Shown here piece after piece: positions 1-9,267 of a stretch of 64,000 nucleotides of DNA (its first letter is position 1; each line of letters begins with the position of its first letter). Source of the DNA: Reichenbachiella ulvae (lineage in GTDB: Bacteria; Bacteroidota; Bacteroidia; Cytophagales; Cyclobacteriaceae); NCBI RefSeq assembly GCF_025833875.1, contig NZ_JAOYOD010000001.1:3038001-3102000 (forward strand). The letters run 5' to 3'. The notes beneath the pieces are model-generated. The model did no database searches. It had not been told where the DNA came from and saw nothing but the letters and a program-made list of their open reading frames with translations. A program made the position numbers and the translations under genes.

Positions 1-629
1 AGAGTAGTCAGGTCCAATTCGAAAAGCAAATAGCTCTCGTCTTTCGCATTTTCAACTCCTAATATGTTGAGATGATCGTTCATCAACCTGCGATCATTGG
101 CACCCAGCACCAAGCCTGCCCTAGCAGACCCCTTATCGATCTGAATCGCATATTCCACTTTGAAAACAGAAAGGGCATGGGAGTAGAGCACAAGTGCTTC
201 ACTAGTACCACCAATCCACTGGGCTCCATCCCATGCTTCCATCCCTGAGTTTAGCAACCCCGTTTCAAACCAGGAGCTGTTGCTATGGACTTTTCCTTTT
301 TGATCCCAAACCGACACGGTCCATTGATAGCGAGTGCCCGGCTCGAGTGACTCACCCTGATATTCGATATTGATGGAAGTACCCGATTCAACCCTATCGC
401 TGTTCCAAACTAGCTCTTGGGTCTCATCTTTCACTTCTAACTGATAGGCTATCTGGGACATTCCTCTTTCCTTACCCTCCTGGATCATTTTCCAGCTAAA
501 GCGTGGCTGAGTTACATCCAACCCAAGCGGTGTTGTCTGATACTCCACAGCCAGATCTCCAATACTAATCTGTGCCTGCAACTGCAGAGTCAAACAAACC
601 AAAACCAAACCAAACCATCTTGCTCTCAT
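1..629 (-). CDS. GH78 alpha-L-rhamnosidase, N-terminal part only
   Basis: This gene runs off the left edge; about 209 residues from its ATG at 629 are visible. A signal peptide ends near residue 20 (LQLQAQ). It is followed by the motif TPLGLDVTQPRFSW (about residues 33-46), which is characteristic of the N-terminal Fn3-like domain of bacterial alpha-L-rhamnosidases, and a beta-sandwich region with YQWTVSVWD. Known GH78 enzymes are roughly 900-1100 residues and remove terminal alpha-L-rhamnose; the catalytic barrel would lie outside the window. It is the last visible gene of PUL-1, 40 bp downstream of the GH5 pair on the same strand. The family call rests on the N-terminal domain alone, so activity is inferred. 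Confidence 0.8.
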   Translation of the reverse strand, partial: MRARWFGLVLVCLTLQLQAQISIGDLAVEYQTTPLGLDVTQPRFSWKMIQEGKERGMSQIAYQLEVKDETQELVWNSDRVESGTSINIEYQGESLEPGTRYQWTVSVWDQKGKVHSNSSWFETGLLNSGMEAWDGAQWIGGTSEALVLYSHALSVFKVEYAIQIDKGSARAGLVLGANDRRLMNDHLNILGVENAKDESYLLFELDLTT

Positions 630-669
630 ATTTCTTTAATTTATATTCCCTTATTAAAAGCAGTACATA

Positions 670-2922
670 TCACTGAATCCCTACTACCAACTTCTTGTTC
701 ACCACGGTATTTGCTGATGATATTTTCACCACATAAGTACCGCTCTCCAGCGAGCTAATGTCCACCCAATCACCATCTTTCGAATCAGCCAGGGCCATCC
801 TCAAACATCCTCTTAAATCAAATATTTCGACTAGGTATTGATCAAACCCCGTCTTTAACTGAATGGTACCAGTGCTAGGGTTAGGATAGATGAGGCTGTC
901 CGAATGGACAAAATCAGCAACCGTCAACACCCCAGGGGCATAACTCCCCCACTGGAATACTTCCCATCCATCTGCATAATCGCGATTACATGTCATTGGA
1001 TTTGATGCCTCTTCGGCGCTTACAAACTTTCCATTACTTCCCATCAAAGCCATTTTTCGATTACCCAGATCAACAAAGGTGAACTTCTCTGTCTCTCCGA
1101 TCGACGTTTTGTTGGCTTTCAGCTGCGCCCCGCCATTCACAATCCCCAGGTATTTTCCATCCATGGTCTCAAAAGCTACCTTTCCATCGCCTGCATCCAC
1201 CAATTCGAATAACTCACGGGTGCTCTGGTTGCAAACCATGGGGTCGTCTCCAGCAGATGTCATGTATCGATCTGCATAACTCATAAGCCAAACTCTATGA
1301 CCATAGCGTGGTTTGGACACCGCCGCTTTAGTATGAGGAGTCACTATATTGATCAGCTCTGTGTTGGTCCGGAATTGTTCGGTTCCAAACTCACTCCATT
1401 TCGCTTCAATCTCTTCTTTAGTATCATAATGAATGTCCGGTGCGGGATTGGTGTTGGCATCATAGTAACCCCAGTTTTCTTTGGGTGTATCTACTCTTTT
1501 GGTCTTGTAGGCCCAGTTAGACCAGGAAATATTCGAGGCATTGAGTCCATTGAAATAATATTCCCAAACATCTGAGAATGTCCAGAAATTGAACTCTCCT
1601 GCCAATATGGGTACTTGCCAGATATGCTGATGATTGGCCATATCTCGAATCGCCCAATCAGCAAATCCCAACTGTGAATCGTGATTCGTCTTGTCCTCGT
1701 TGTAGTGATGGGCCTGATAGAGTACATTTTCCCATCCATAGTATTCGGGCCCCACCACAAAACCAAAGCCAGGGAACGCTCCAATAGAGATCACATGATC
1801 AGGATCGATCTGCCGAACTTCCTGATAGATCTTGTTATAAAGTCCGTGAATGGGATACAGCTCTTGATTCGAACTCAAAGGCTCATTCATCAAATCATAG
1901 GCAGCTACTGTAGGGTTGCCCTTGTATCTGGCGGCAATCGCCTTCCAAATGTCAATAGCCATTTGCTGAGAATCCTTGTCTGTCCAGATATCATTGGTAT
2001 GAGCCTGACCACTGGTGATGAAACCATTCCAGCCTCCAGGACCACCATGCATGTCTAGAATGACGTACATGTTTCTTTGGTTGCACTCCTCGATGACCCA
2101 ATCTAACTGGGTAAAACCATTCGTCTTGATGCTACCATCATTGTACATTAACTCCATCCAATAGAAAGGTACTCTGACCATGTTCATACCCATAGCCTGG
2201 ATACGATCCAGATCATCAGAGGTGATCCAGGTCTCTTGATAGTGATCGAGAATCTCATCCATACCATCCTCTCCAAAACGCACGCTCAAAGAGTTGCGGA
2301 CATGAAAATCGTCCTCCATATAGAGATTCAGTTCTGCGACAGACCACTTGGCCTCCGTGTCACTTCCGGTCTGTGAAATGCGTAGGTAGCGTTGCTCATA
2401 GATGGCTGGTAGTTGGATGAAAATATCTTCTGTCGTCCCTGTACCTGAGGCAATGGTTTGCCAATTGGTTTTATTAAGAGAAGCCTCCACCGTGTACTCT
2501 CTCGGGTACTGAGAAGTAAACCCTCCCGCTTCGAAAGAAATACGGTTGAACACCACCTCCTTCTGCATGTCAATTTCCAGGTACTGCCCTCCTGATTGCA
2601 CATCTGTACTGGTCCATCCAGTAGTTAAGTCCCGATCGAATAGCGCTTGAAGGCTCTCCTGGGTTGCCCCATCGTAGGTGGTCGCCTGCCAGGTCCTGCG
2701 ATCGAGAGACCCTGTACCTAAAGGGCACATCCAATACTCCAGACTGAGCCATGAACCCAGGTTGGTACCCCGCAGGTTGATGGTGTCGCCTTGCCCGGAT
2801 TGATTCCTAAGGACTGTTCCATTTGCTTTAAGAAAATCAGCATCAGTCATCTGCGACCATGCGGTATGCATGGTGCAGATAACGATCAGTGCTGACAATT
2901 GACATCTAATGCTTACTCTCAT
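670..2922 (-). CDS. GH5 exo-beta-1,3-glucanase-like, with discoidin, fascin-like and T9SS domains
   Basis: Secreted clan GH-A hydrolase of 750 residues; numbering here counts a TTG at 2925 as residue 1, but ATG at 2922 is the likelier start. The signal peptide ends near residue 24. The opening NLRGTNLGSWLSLEYWM (50-66) resembles the start of Exg-type beta-1,3-glucanases (RGVNLGGWLVLEPW). A discoidin-like (F5/8 type C) module at about 90-203 interrupts the barrel after its first strand. Catalytic residues are visible: acid/base E348 in LMNEP and nucleophile E444 in ILAGEFNFW. Residues about 535-660 form a fascin-like beta-trefoil, and from about 670 there is a T9SS type A sorting domain (YPNPSTG). 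It is a close paralogue of the gene just upstream, whose stop lies 10 bp before this start. Exact linkage specificity is inferred. Confidence 0.88.
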   Translation of the reverse strand: MRVSIRCQLSALIVICTMHTAWSQMTDADFLKANGTVLRNQSGQGDTINLRGTNLGSWLSLEYWMCPLGTGSLDRRTWQATTYDGATQESLQALFDRDLTTGWTSTDVQSGGQYLEIDMQKEVVFNRISFEAGGFTSQYPREYTVEASLNKTNWQTIASGTGTTEDIFIQLPAIYEQRYLRISQTGSDTEAKWSVAELNLYMEDDFHVRNSLSVRFGEDGMDEILDHYQETWITSDDLDRIQAMGMNMVRVPFYWMELMYNDGSIKTNGFTQLDWVIEECNQRNMYVILDMHGGPGGWNGFITSGQAHTNDIWTDKDSQQMAIDIWKAIAARYKGNPTVAAYDLMNEPLSSNQELYPIHGLYNKIYQEVRQIDPDHVISIGAFPGFGFVVGPEYYGWENVLYQAHHYNEDKTNHDSQLGFADWAIRDMANHQHIWQVPILAGEFNFWTFSDVWEYYFNGLNASNISWSNWAYKTKRVDTPKENWGYYDANTNPAPDIHYDTKEEIEAKWSEFGTEQFRTNTELINIVTPHTKAAVSKPRYGHRVWLMSYADRYMTSAGDDPMVCNQSTRELFELVDAGDGKVAFETMDGKYLGIVNGGAQLKANKTSIGETEKFTFVDLGNRKMALMGSNGKFVSAEEASNPMTCNRDYADGWEVFQWGSYAPGVLTVADFVHSDSLIYPNPSTGTIQLKTGFDQYLVEIFDLRGCLRMALADSKDGDWVDISSLESGTYVVKISSANTVVNKKLVVGIQ

Positions 2923-2932
2923 CAATGAGTGA

Positions 2933-5206
2933 TTAATTGTTTATTAAAATTTTTCTAAATGTGATTTGATTATCCGAAGCGATCTTAAAGAAATACAAGC
3001 CTGCATTCAGATTGGAAGTAGCCAACTCGAATGACCCTCTCTGGTGAGGAAGGAACATCCTGATGGTACCTGCAGTATCAAATACAGTCACTGAATAATC
3101 TTCCATCTCCGTTCTAATAGAGAGAAAATCATTCGCCGGATTAGGATAAAGTGCTACTTCGGTCAGGGTATTCATCGTACTCTGATTTATCTGTCTGCCA
3201 CCAGCGGGGTTTCCCCAGTTGAATATTTCCCATCCACCGATGGCATCTCTGTTGCAATTCATAGGAATGACGCCATCCTCCGAACTCACATATTTTCCAT
3301 TGTTACCTTTTAGGGCTACACGGCCTACACCGAGCTGTATAAAGGTAAATTGTTCCCATTCACCAATGGCCGTTTTATCACAAATCATTGGATTTTGTCC
3401 ATTCTCGGAGCTAACATAAAAACCATTGGACCCTCTAAGGGCGATCTTGCCATTGCCTGTATCTACCACCTCGAAAAGCTCCCAACCATCGTAGCTACTG
3501 CGATTACAGGTCATGGGGTTGCTGTTGCCCTCCGAACTCACATACAAGCCATTGCTGCCTTGCAACCAAATGACCTGTCCAATGGGAGCCTTGCTCACAG
3601 CTGTCGTTGTATGGGGAGTCACGATATCTTTCAATTCCTGATTGACACGAAATTCAGAAGTTTCGAAGCGGCTCCACTTGGCGGCTATCGAATCATAGCT
3701 ATCATAGTGGATGTCTGGAGATGGATTGGTATTTTCATCATAGTAACCCCAGTTCTCCTTTGGGCTATCGACTCTTTTGGTTTTGTAAGACCAGTTGGAC
3801 CAGGAGACATTCAGTGCATTCAGCCCTCTGAGATATTTGGCCCATAGATCGGGGAAATCCCAAAAGTTAAACTCTCCTGCCAGGATGGGTACATTCCAGT
3901 TGTTTTGATGATTGGCTACTTCGGTGATTACCGCATCGATGAATCCATTTTGTGAAGCAAAGTTGGTCTTGTCTTCGTTGTAGTGGTGGACCTGGTAAAT
4001 AACATTGGTCCAGCCGTAATAGTCCGGAGACACGACAAACGAAAAAGTAGGGAAGGCACCAATGCTGATCAAATGATCCGGATCAATTGCTCTGACCTCT
4101 TGATACAAGGTGTTGTAGAAAGCATGAATGGGGTAAGTATCCTGATCAGAACTCAAGGGTTCGTTCATCAAATCATACATCGCCACAGTGGGGTTATCCT
4201 TGTAGCGAGCAGCCAGTGCCTTCCATATGTCAATGGTCATCTGCTGATAACCAGCATCCGTCCATAGTTCGTTGAAATAAGCCTGCCCACTGGTAATGAA
4301 ACCATTCAGCCCACCGGGTGCTCCATGCAGGTCTAGTATCACATACATCTCCCTTTGGCTGCATTCGGAAATGATCCAATCCAGCTGATCGAATCCGTGA
4401 GGTTTGATACTGCCGTCATTATACATGATTTCCATCCAGTAAAAAGGCACTCGAACCATATTCATGCCCATCGCCTGAATACTGTCCAGGTCTTTGGTGG
4501 TGATCCATGCATTCTGAAATTCGTCCAGCAAGGCATCCATTCCGTCTTCTCCATATCGCAGGATGAGTGAATTTCTGATCCTAAAATCGTCCTCCATGAA
4601 AAGGTTGAATTCGGCAATCGACCAGTCGCTACCTGGATCCATACCGGTTTGATTGATCCTCACATATCTTTTGTAGTAGATATTCGGGAGCTGAACAAAA
4701 ATATTTTCAGTGTTTCCAGATCCACTAGATACCAGCTCCCAATTGGTTCCATCTTCGGAAACTTCAATTTCATAGGAAGCGGGATATTCTCCAGTGTGGG
4801 TGCCCGCTTCAAAAGATACCCGATTGAAAAGAACATTCTCCTGCATATCCACCATGAAGTACTGATTTTTGTTGCGTCGTTGTCCTTCGCCATTGGACCA
4901 GTGAGTGGTCAGGTCTCGATCAAATACATTCTGCGGGTTGGTTCCTACTTCCGTTTTATAGGCTGAAGCGACCCATTGACTCCTATCCAATGAGCCTTTG
5001 CCCAAAGGCCCCATCCAGTATTCCATGCTGAGCCAGGAACCCAAATTGGTTCCTCGTAGGTTGATTGTATCTCCAGTACCAGAGTTATTCCTCAGTACCG
5101 TACCATTTGCTTTCAGAAAATCAGATGCGTCGAACTGCGCCTGACTGTTCCATGCAAATAGCCATAATATCATACCAATGGTCAGTTTAGTAATTCGTGT
5201 TTTCAT
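2933..5206 (-). CDS. GH5 exo-beta-1,3-glucanase-like paralogue, discoidin + fascin-like + T9SS
   Basis: Secreted 757-residue hydrolase with the same architecture as its downstream neighbour: signal peptide to about 24 (SQAQ), barrel start NLRGTNLGSWLSMEYWM, inserted discoidin-like module about 92-204, GH5 barrel with acid/base E349 (LMNEP) and nucleophile E445 (ILAGEFNFW), then three fascin-like repeats (for example GSNGLYVSSE, GSNGFYVSSE, GNNGKYVSSE) and a T9SS sorting domain (YPNPANDFLS). The fascin repeats are more regular here than in the neighbour, suggesting this copy is closer to the ancestral form. Known relatives release glucose from beta-1,3-glucans. It lies 56 bp downstream of the GH3 gene with a hairpin between them. 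Tandem duplication is clear from the sequence; what divided the two roles is unknown. Confidence 0.88.
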   Translation of the reverse strand: MKTRITKLTIGMILWLFAWNSQAQFDASDFLKANGTVLRNNSGTGDTINLRGTNLGSWLSMEYWMGPLGKGSLDRSQWVASAYKTEVGTNPQNVFDRDLTTHWSNGEGQRRNKNQYFMVDMQENVLFNRVSFEAGTHTGEYPASYEIEVSEDGTNWELVSSGSGNTENIFVQLPNIYYKRYVRINQTGMDPGSDWSIAEFNLFMEDDFRIRNSLILRYGEDGMDALLDEFQNAWITTKDLDSIQAMGMNMVRVPFYWMEIMYNDGSIKPHGFDQLDWIISECSQREMYVILDLHGAPGGLNGFITSGQAYFNELWTDAGYQQMTIDIWKALAARYKDNPTVAMYDLMNEPLSSDQDTYPIHAFYNTLYQEVRAIDPDHLISIGAFPTFSFVVSPDYYGWTNVIYQVHHYNEDKTNFASQNGFIDAVITEVANHQNNWNVPILAGEFNFWDFPDLWAKYLRGLNALNVSWSNWSYKTKRVDSPKENWGYYDENTNPSPDIHYDSYDSIAAKWSRFETSEFRVNQELKDIVTPHTTTAVSKAPIGQVIWLQGSNGLYVSSEGNSNPMTCNRSSYDGWELFEVVDTGNGKIALRGSNGFYVSSENGQNPMICDKTAIGEWEQFTFIQLGVGRVALKGNNGKYVSSEDGVIPMNCNRDAIGGWEIFNWGNPAGGRQINQSTMNTLTEVALYPNPANDFLSIRTEMEDYSVTVFDTAGTIRMFLPHQRGSFELATSNLNAGLYFFKIASDNQITFRKILINN

Positions 5207-5233
5207 AGTCTTAGTCTTTAGTCATGCCAATCA

Positions 5234-5256
5234 GGAATGGGAGCTTACCCCATCCC
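5234..5256 (-). terminator. Intercistronic hairpin after GH3
   Basis: Inverted repeat GGAATGGG / CCCATCCC with 7-nt loop and one mismatch, just after the GH3 stop codon and before the tandem GH5 genes. There is no long T-tract, so it may protect or process RNA instead of ending it. Confidence 0.4.
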
Positions 5257-5262
5257 TTAGTG

Positions 5263-7590
5263 CTAATCCTTACGCTTAGTAAGGACATCAATCTCCCGCT
5301 TGGGAGCCATGCTTTTGGATGTCTTCATCACTTCCAAACCTGATTTTAACACCACTGAGTCGGACAGTTGAAGGTCATGCAATCCTCCTCCTATGCTAAT
5401 GGTGTAGATCCCTTTTTCTAAAATCCATGTAGAGGTAGCCGAATCAAAAGAAGCCAAGTCTTTGGCATTCAATTCAAAAATCAACGTCTCAGACTTGCCT
5501 GGTTTTAGGCTTTGAGTCTTGGCAAAGGCACGCAACTCTTTGGCAGGTTTTTCAAGCTTCCCATCAGGTGAGGAAACATAAACCTGAGCCACTTCTTTTC
5601 CCGCTTTGCTTCCTGTATTCCTCACTTTACACTTTAATGTCAATTCACCTTCATCCGTCATTGCTGCTTTTAGATCAGAAAACTCGAACTGTGTGTATGA
5701 CAGACCATAGCCAAAAGGATATGATACGCCCACATCAAAGGTTTCAAAATATCTATAGCCTACATAAATTCCCTCCTCATAGATCACCTCTGATTCTACC
5801 GCATCGAATGGACTAGGATAAGGGTTGTCCACCAGTTCCCTACCCGGGAAGTTTCTGGAGGAGTAGTGATCCATGTAGTAATTTGGAAAGGTCATCGGCA
5901 ACTTACCCGATGGGCTCACCTTCCCTGTCAGGATATCCGCTACTGCATCGCCACCTTCCTGTCCTGCCTGCCACATCAGCAAAATCGCATCGGCATACTC
6001 CTTCCAGGATTGCGTCTCAATCACACCTCCGATGTTGAGGATCACCACGAACTTCTTTCCTTCTGCTCTGTAAGCCGCAGAAATATTTTTAATCAGATCC
6101 TGCTCCTCTTGAGACAAGTAAAAATCATAGCCCTGCTGGCGATCGTAAAATTCGCCAGAGGTTCTATTGAGAGTGAAAATCCCCATTTCGGACTGTGCTA
6201 CGAAAGCAGCGATCTCTTCCTGAGTCCAGATTTTTTCTGGCAGGATTTTATCCGGACCAAAAGACCAGGCCTTAGGCCCCATATCTTCGCGCGTCTTTTT
6301 GATGTATTGGGTATAGACCTCCTGAAGCTCTGAATGTATCGCTTGCTTGCTATTTTCTAAGCCTTGTGCAATCGAGATAGAATAGGCTTTGTTCACATTG
6401 CCGCTACCTGTACCCGTCGCTATGGTTTCATAACTCGCTACACCAAATAGTGCCAGCTTAGCAGAAGAGGCCAATGGCAAAGCTCCCTCCTCATTTTTCA
6501 ACAAGATTACTCCTTCGGTTGCCGCCTTTTTGGCAATCGCCTGGCTAGCCTTCAGGTCTGGTGATCCACTAGATTCATATCCCTTGAACTCCAATGTCTG
6601 CTTGTAAATATTGAGAATGGCTTCTACATTCTTGTTCAGGTCTTCTTCGCTCATCTTACCATCCTTCACTGCCTGTACGATCAAGCCCTTGTGTCCAGGG
6701 GTCCCTGGCATCAGCAGGTCATTTCCTGCTTTGAGTTGTCCAGGTATGTCTGTGCCTGCAAACCAATCCGTCATCACAAATCCATCAAAGCCCCACTCCT
6801 CGCGAAGAATAGTGGTCAGCAGTTCTTCACTCTCCGAAGCAAAAGCTCCATTCACTTTGTTATAGGCAGTCATCACCGTCCAGGGATCGGATTCTTTGAT
6901 CGCAATCTCAAAACCTCTGAGATAAATCTCCCGCATCGCTCTCTCAGTGATCACAGCATCTACCCTTGCTCGATTGGTTTCCTGATTGTTGGCAGCATAG
7001 TGCTTGATCGAAACACCCACACCTTGCTCCTGAACCCCTTGAGTAAAATAAGAGGCCATCTTTCCAGACAAATATGGGTCTTCAGAATAATACTCAAAGT
7101 TTCTGCCACCCAGTGGATTTCTATGAATATTCAAAGCGGGGGCAAGCAAAATATCCACACCATACTCTTTGGCCTCATGGCCAAAGGCCGTCCCTACTTC
7201 CTTCATCAATTCGAGGTTGAAAGAAGAGGCCAACATAGTCGCTACGGGAAAAGCCGTGGCATAGAAAGTTTTGTTGGACTCATTGGGTCGTATGGGATCT
7301 ATTCTCACACCTGCAGGTCCATCAGCAAACACCACAGTATTGAGTCCCAGTCGCTTGTTCGTTAAACTTTTTCCTGCAGCTCCTGGCACTTCTCCACCTA
7401 CCTGTCCGACACCCGTACTCCCGCCTTCAGACCAGGGAATTTCCATCTCCGATCCTACCACTACTCTCTCCTTTTCTTCCAATGTCATCTGTTCAATCAG
7501 CGCCTTTACATCCAGGCTCCCCTGCGCATACGACATCTCCCAACTCGTAAAGGCCAAAAGCCCCACGAACAGTAATATTCTTAATTTCAT
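5263..7590 (-). CDS. GH3 beta-glucosidase-type glycoside hydrolase
   Basis: Exported GH3 enzyme of 775 residues with a signal peptide (cleavage near SYAQ, residue 23). The N-terminal barrel carries KHYAANNQETNR (196-207) and the nucleophile D275 in GFDGFVMTDWFAG. The alpha/beta sandwich domain follows, and a C-terminal fibronectin type III-like domain occupies roughly the last 150 residues (GYGLSYTQFEFSDL then GKEVAQVYV). Members remove terminal beta-linked glucose or xylose from oligosaccharides. There is no lipobox and no T9SS tail, so it is probably periplasmic and works on oligosaccharides brought in by the SusCD pair encoded just upstream. It is separated from SusD by a strong hairpin. 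Substrate is inferred from context. Confidence 0.9.
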   Translation of the reverse strand: MKLRILLFVGLLAFTSWEMSYAQGSLDVKALIEQMTLEEKERVVVGSEMEIPWSEGGSTGVGQVGGEVPGAAGKSLTNKRLGLNTVVFADGPAGVRIDPIRPNESNKTFYATAFPVATMLASSFNLELMKEVGTAFGHEAKEYGVDILLAPALNIHRNPLGGRNFEYYSEDPYLSGKMASYFTQGVQEQGVGVSIKHYAANNQETNRARVDAVITERAMREIYLRGFEIAIKESDPWTVMTAYNKVNGAFASESEELLTTILREEWGFDGFVMTDWFAGTDIPGQLKAGNDLLMPGTPGHKGLIVQAVKDGKMSEEDLNKNVEAILNIYKQTLEFKGYESSGSPDLKASQAIAKKAATEGVILLKNEEGALPLASSAKLALFGVASYETIATGTGSGNVNKAYSISIAQGLENSKQAIHSELQEVYTQYIKKTREDMGPKAWSFGPDKILPEKIWTQEEIAAFVAQSEMGIFTLNRTSGEFYDRQQGYDFYLSQEEQDLIKNISAAYRAEGKKFVVILNIGGVIETQSWKEYADAILLMWQAGQEGGDAVADILTGKVSPSGKLPMTFPNYYMDHYSSRNFPGRELVDNPYPSPFDAVESEVIYEEGIYVGYRYFETFDVGVSYPFGYGLSYTQFEFSDLKAAMTDEGELTLKCKVRNTGSKAGKEVAQVYVSSPDGKLEKPAKELRAFAKTQSLKPGKSETLIFELNAKDLASFDSATSTWILEKGIYTISIGGGLHDLQLSDSVVLKSGLEVMKTSKSMAPKREIDVLTKRKD

Positions 7591-7676
7591 CTTTATAGGT
7601 TTACTATTTTTCTCTTTCTCAATCGAAGTGTTAGAGCACAGCTATTCCGCACTTCCTGTCCAGAAATGAGAGGAAA

Positions 7677-7705
7677 GGCAGACAGGTACATTTGACCTGT
7701 CTGCC
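7677..7705 (-). terminator. Perfect 11-bp stem-loop between SusD and GH3
   Basis: GGCAGACAGGT / ACCTGTCTGCC with a 7-nt loop lies 20 bp after the SusD stop. On the transcribed minus strand it is followed by a pyrimidine-rich stretch. It may act as a partial terminator or a 3' RNA-stabilising hairpin separating SusCD from the enzyme genes. Confidence 0.6.
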
Positions 7706-7724
7706 ATCAAATTCAATTCAACTA

Positions 7725-9260
7725 TTAATAACCAGGATTTTGGTCTTCCTGACCGATTTCAGGATTGATGCGGATCTCTCTCTGTGGGATCGGCAATAAC
7801 AAATCTTCTGTAGTCACCTGATAAGCCCCAGCCGGAGGCTCCACCCCTACTGGGTAGTAGTAGGCCTGAGGGTCCGCCAGGATCTCAGCTCCATGGGCGT
7901 TCATCACGGCAACTGCTTGATCCGTTCTTACCAGGTCTAACCATCTCTTGTTTTCGAAGGCGAGTTCTATTCTTCTCTCCTGCATGATCAAATCTCTAAG
8001 TTGCGCTTGAGAAGCAGCCGCGATTGGCGCCAAACCTGTTCTGGAGTGCGCGTGTACCATGTTCAGGTAAGTCAAAGCATCTGCTTCTCCCTGCTCATTT
8101 TTGGCTTCTGCGATCATCAGCAACACCTCCGCATAGCGATAAACTGGCCAATTGTTGTTGGTGTTAGGAGCGATGTTCGATCCATGAACAAACTTTTTGA
8201 TATAGGGCGTATTGACATAGGTATCCGCTGTAATGTAACCTACCGAAGCATCTAGTCTCAAATCGCCTGGCTCGTAGGCCGCTAGCAAATCAGGAGTAGG
8301 AATGTTCCATCCGCCTGCACCATTGGCATAGCCATTCGGGAAACCAGGTACCACGCCGATATTAGAAAGAGAAGGCAGGAACTGATAAGCAAAATTACTT
8401 GCCAGTCCAGCGCTCTGATCTTCCCAGTACTGAATCTCGAAGATAGATTCCGTATTGTTCTTGTTAGATGGGAAGAAAATAGAAGCATAGTCATCCATGA
8501 GGGCATATCCACTCACCTGCATCAATGCATCCTCTGCTGCTGCCCATTCTTCTCTCACCAGGTGCATATTACCCAACAGGGTATAAGCTGCTCCGTTGGA
8601 AACAAAACCGACGGCCTGGCTGGCTCTGTCTGGCAACAAAGTAGCTGCCAGCTCCACATCTGCAAGGATCTCTGCATAGATCTCCTCTGTCGATACTCTC
8701 GGACTTCCAGTTTCTTCATAGGAAGTTGGAGGATTCAGTATCAATGGCACGGCACCAAAATGCTGGATCAAATCAAAATAGGCGAAAGCTCTCATGAACA
8801 GCGCCTGGCCTTTAAAATTGTTTTTTGCAGCCTCATCAATGTCTGCACCATCGATCTTGTCCAATATCTGATTGGCTCTACCGATAATGATGTAGTCATT
8901 GTTGTACTTATTGCCAGCACCTGCTCCATTGGCATCATCGATGAATTGGTCATACTGCTCTATCCCTGCAAATCCTCTGTTGAAGTTGTAGATGAAGCAG
9001 GTATTGTCTGATCTCATCTCATCGATAGTCCAGTCTCCAAAGTCATCATTGCCCAGGCCAGTACCATACAATTCTCTGAGTGGCGCATACATCCCCACTG
9101 TGGCCTGCTGAAAGTCTTCGGCTGTTTTATAAAAATCGCCTGATGACACTACCGTTTCAGGTAGCTTAGTCAACAAATCGTCCTGGCATGCGGAGAATAC
9201 GATCCCCAGCATTGCCACTATATATATCTTTAGTTTCATGATTTTCATCTTTTTAGTCAT
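7725..9260 (-). CDS. SusD/RagB-family outer-membrane glycan-binding lipoprotein
   Basis: Surface lipoprotein of about 511 residues: a hydrophobic leader ends in the lipobox GIVFSAC. The N-terminal SusD-like segment (KLPETVVSSGDFYKTAEDFQQA) and TPR-like helices are followed by the C-terminal RagB/SusD region (RYAEVLLMIAEAKNEQGEA, RRIELAFENKRWLDLVRT). SusD proteins cap the SusC barrel and deliver glycan to it. The ORF can be read from a TTG at 9266, but ATG at 9260 (or 9239, which gives a more typical leader) is likelier. It starts within 10 bp of the SusC stop, so the two are translated together. Family call is firm; the bound glycan is not visible. Confidence 0.93.
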   Translation of the reverse strand: MTKKMKIMKLKIYIVAMLGIVFSACQDDLLTKLPETVVSSGDFYKTAEDFQQATVGMYAPLRELYGTGLGNDDFGDWTIDEMRSDNTCFIYNFNRGFAGIEQYDQFIDDANGAGAGNKYNNDYIIIGRANQILDKIDGADIDEAAKNNFKGQALFMRAFAYFDLIQHFGAVPLILNPPTSYEETGSPRVSTEEIYAEILADVELAATLLPDRASQAVGFVSNGAAYTLLGNMHLVREEWAAAEDALMQVSGYALMDDYASIFFPSNKNNTESIFEIQYWEDQSAGLASNFAYQFLPSLSNIGVVPGFPNGYANGAGGWNIPTPDLLAAYEPGDLRLDASVGYITADTYVNTPYIKKFVHGSNIAPNTNNNWPVYRYAEVLLMIAEAKNEQGEADALTYLNMVHAHSRTGLAPIAAASQAQLRDLIMQERRIELAFENKRWLDLVRTDQAVAVMNAHGAEILADPQAYYYPVGVEPPAGAYQVTTEDLLLPIPQREIRINPEIGQEDQNPGY

Positions 9261-9267
9261 AATCAAA

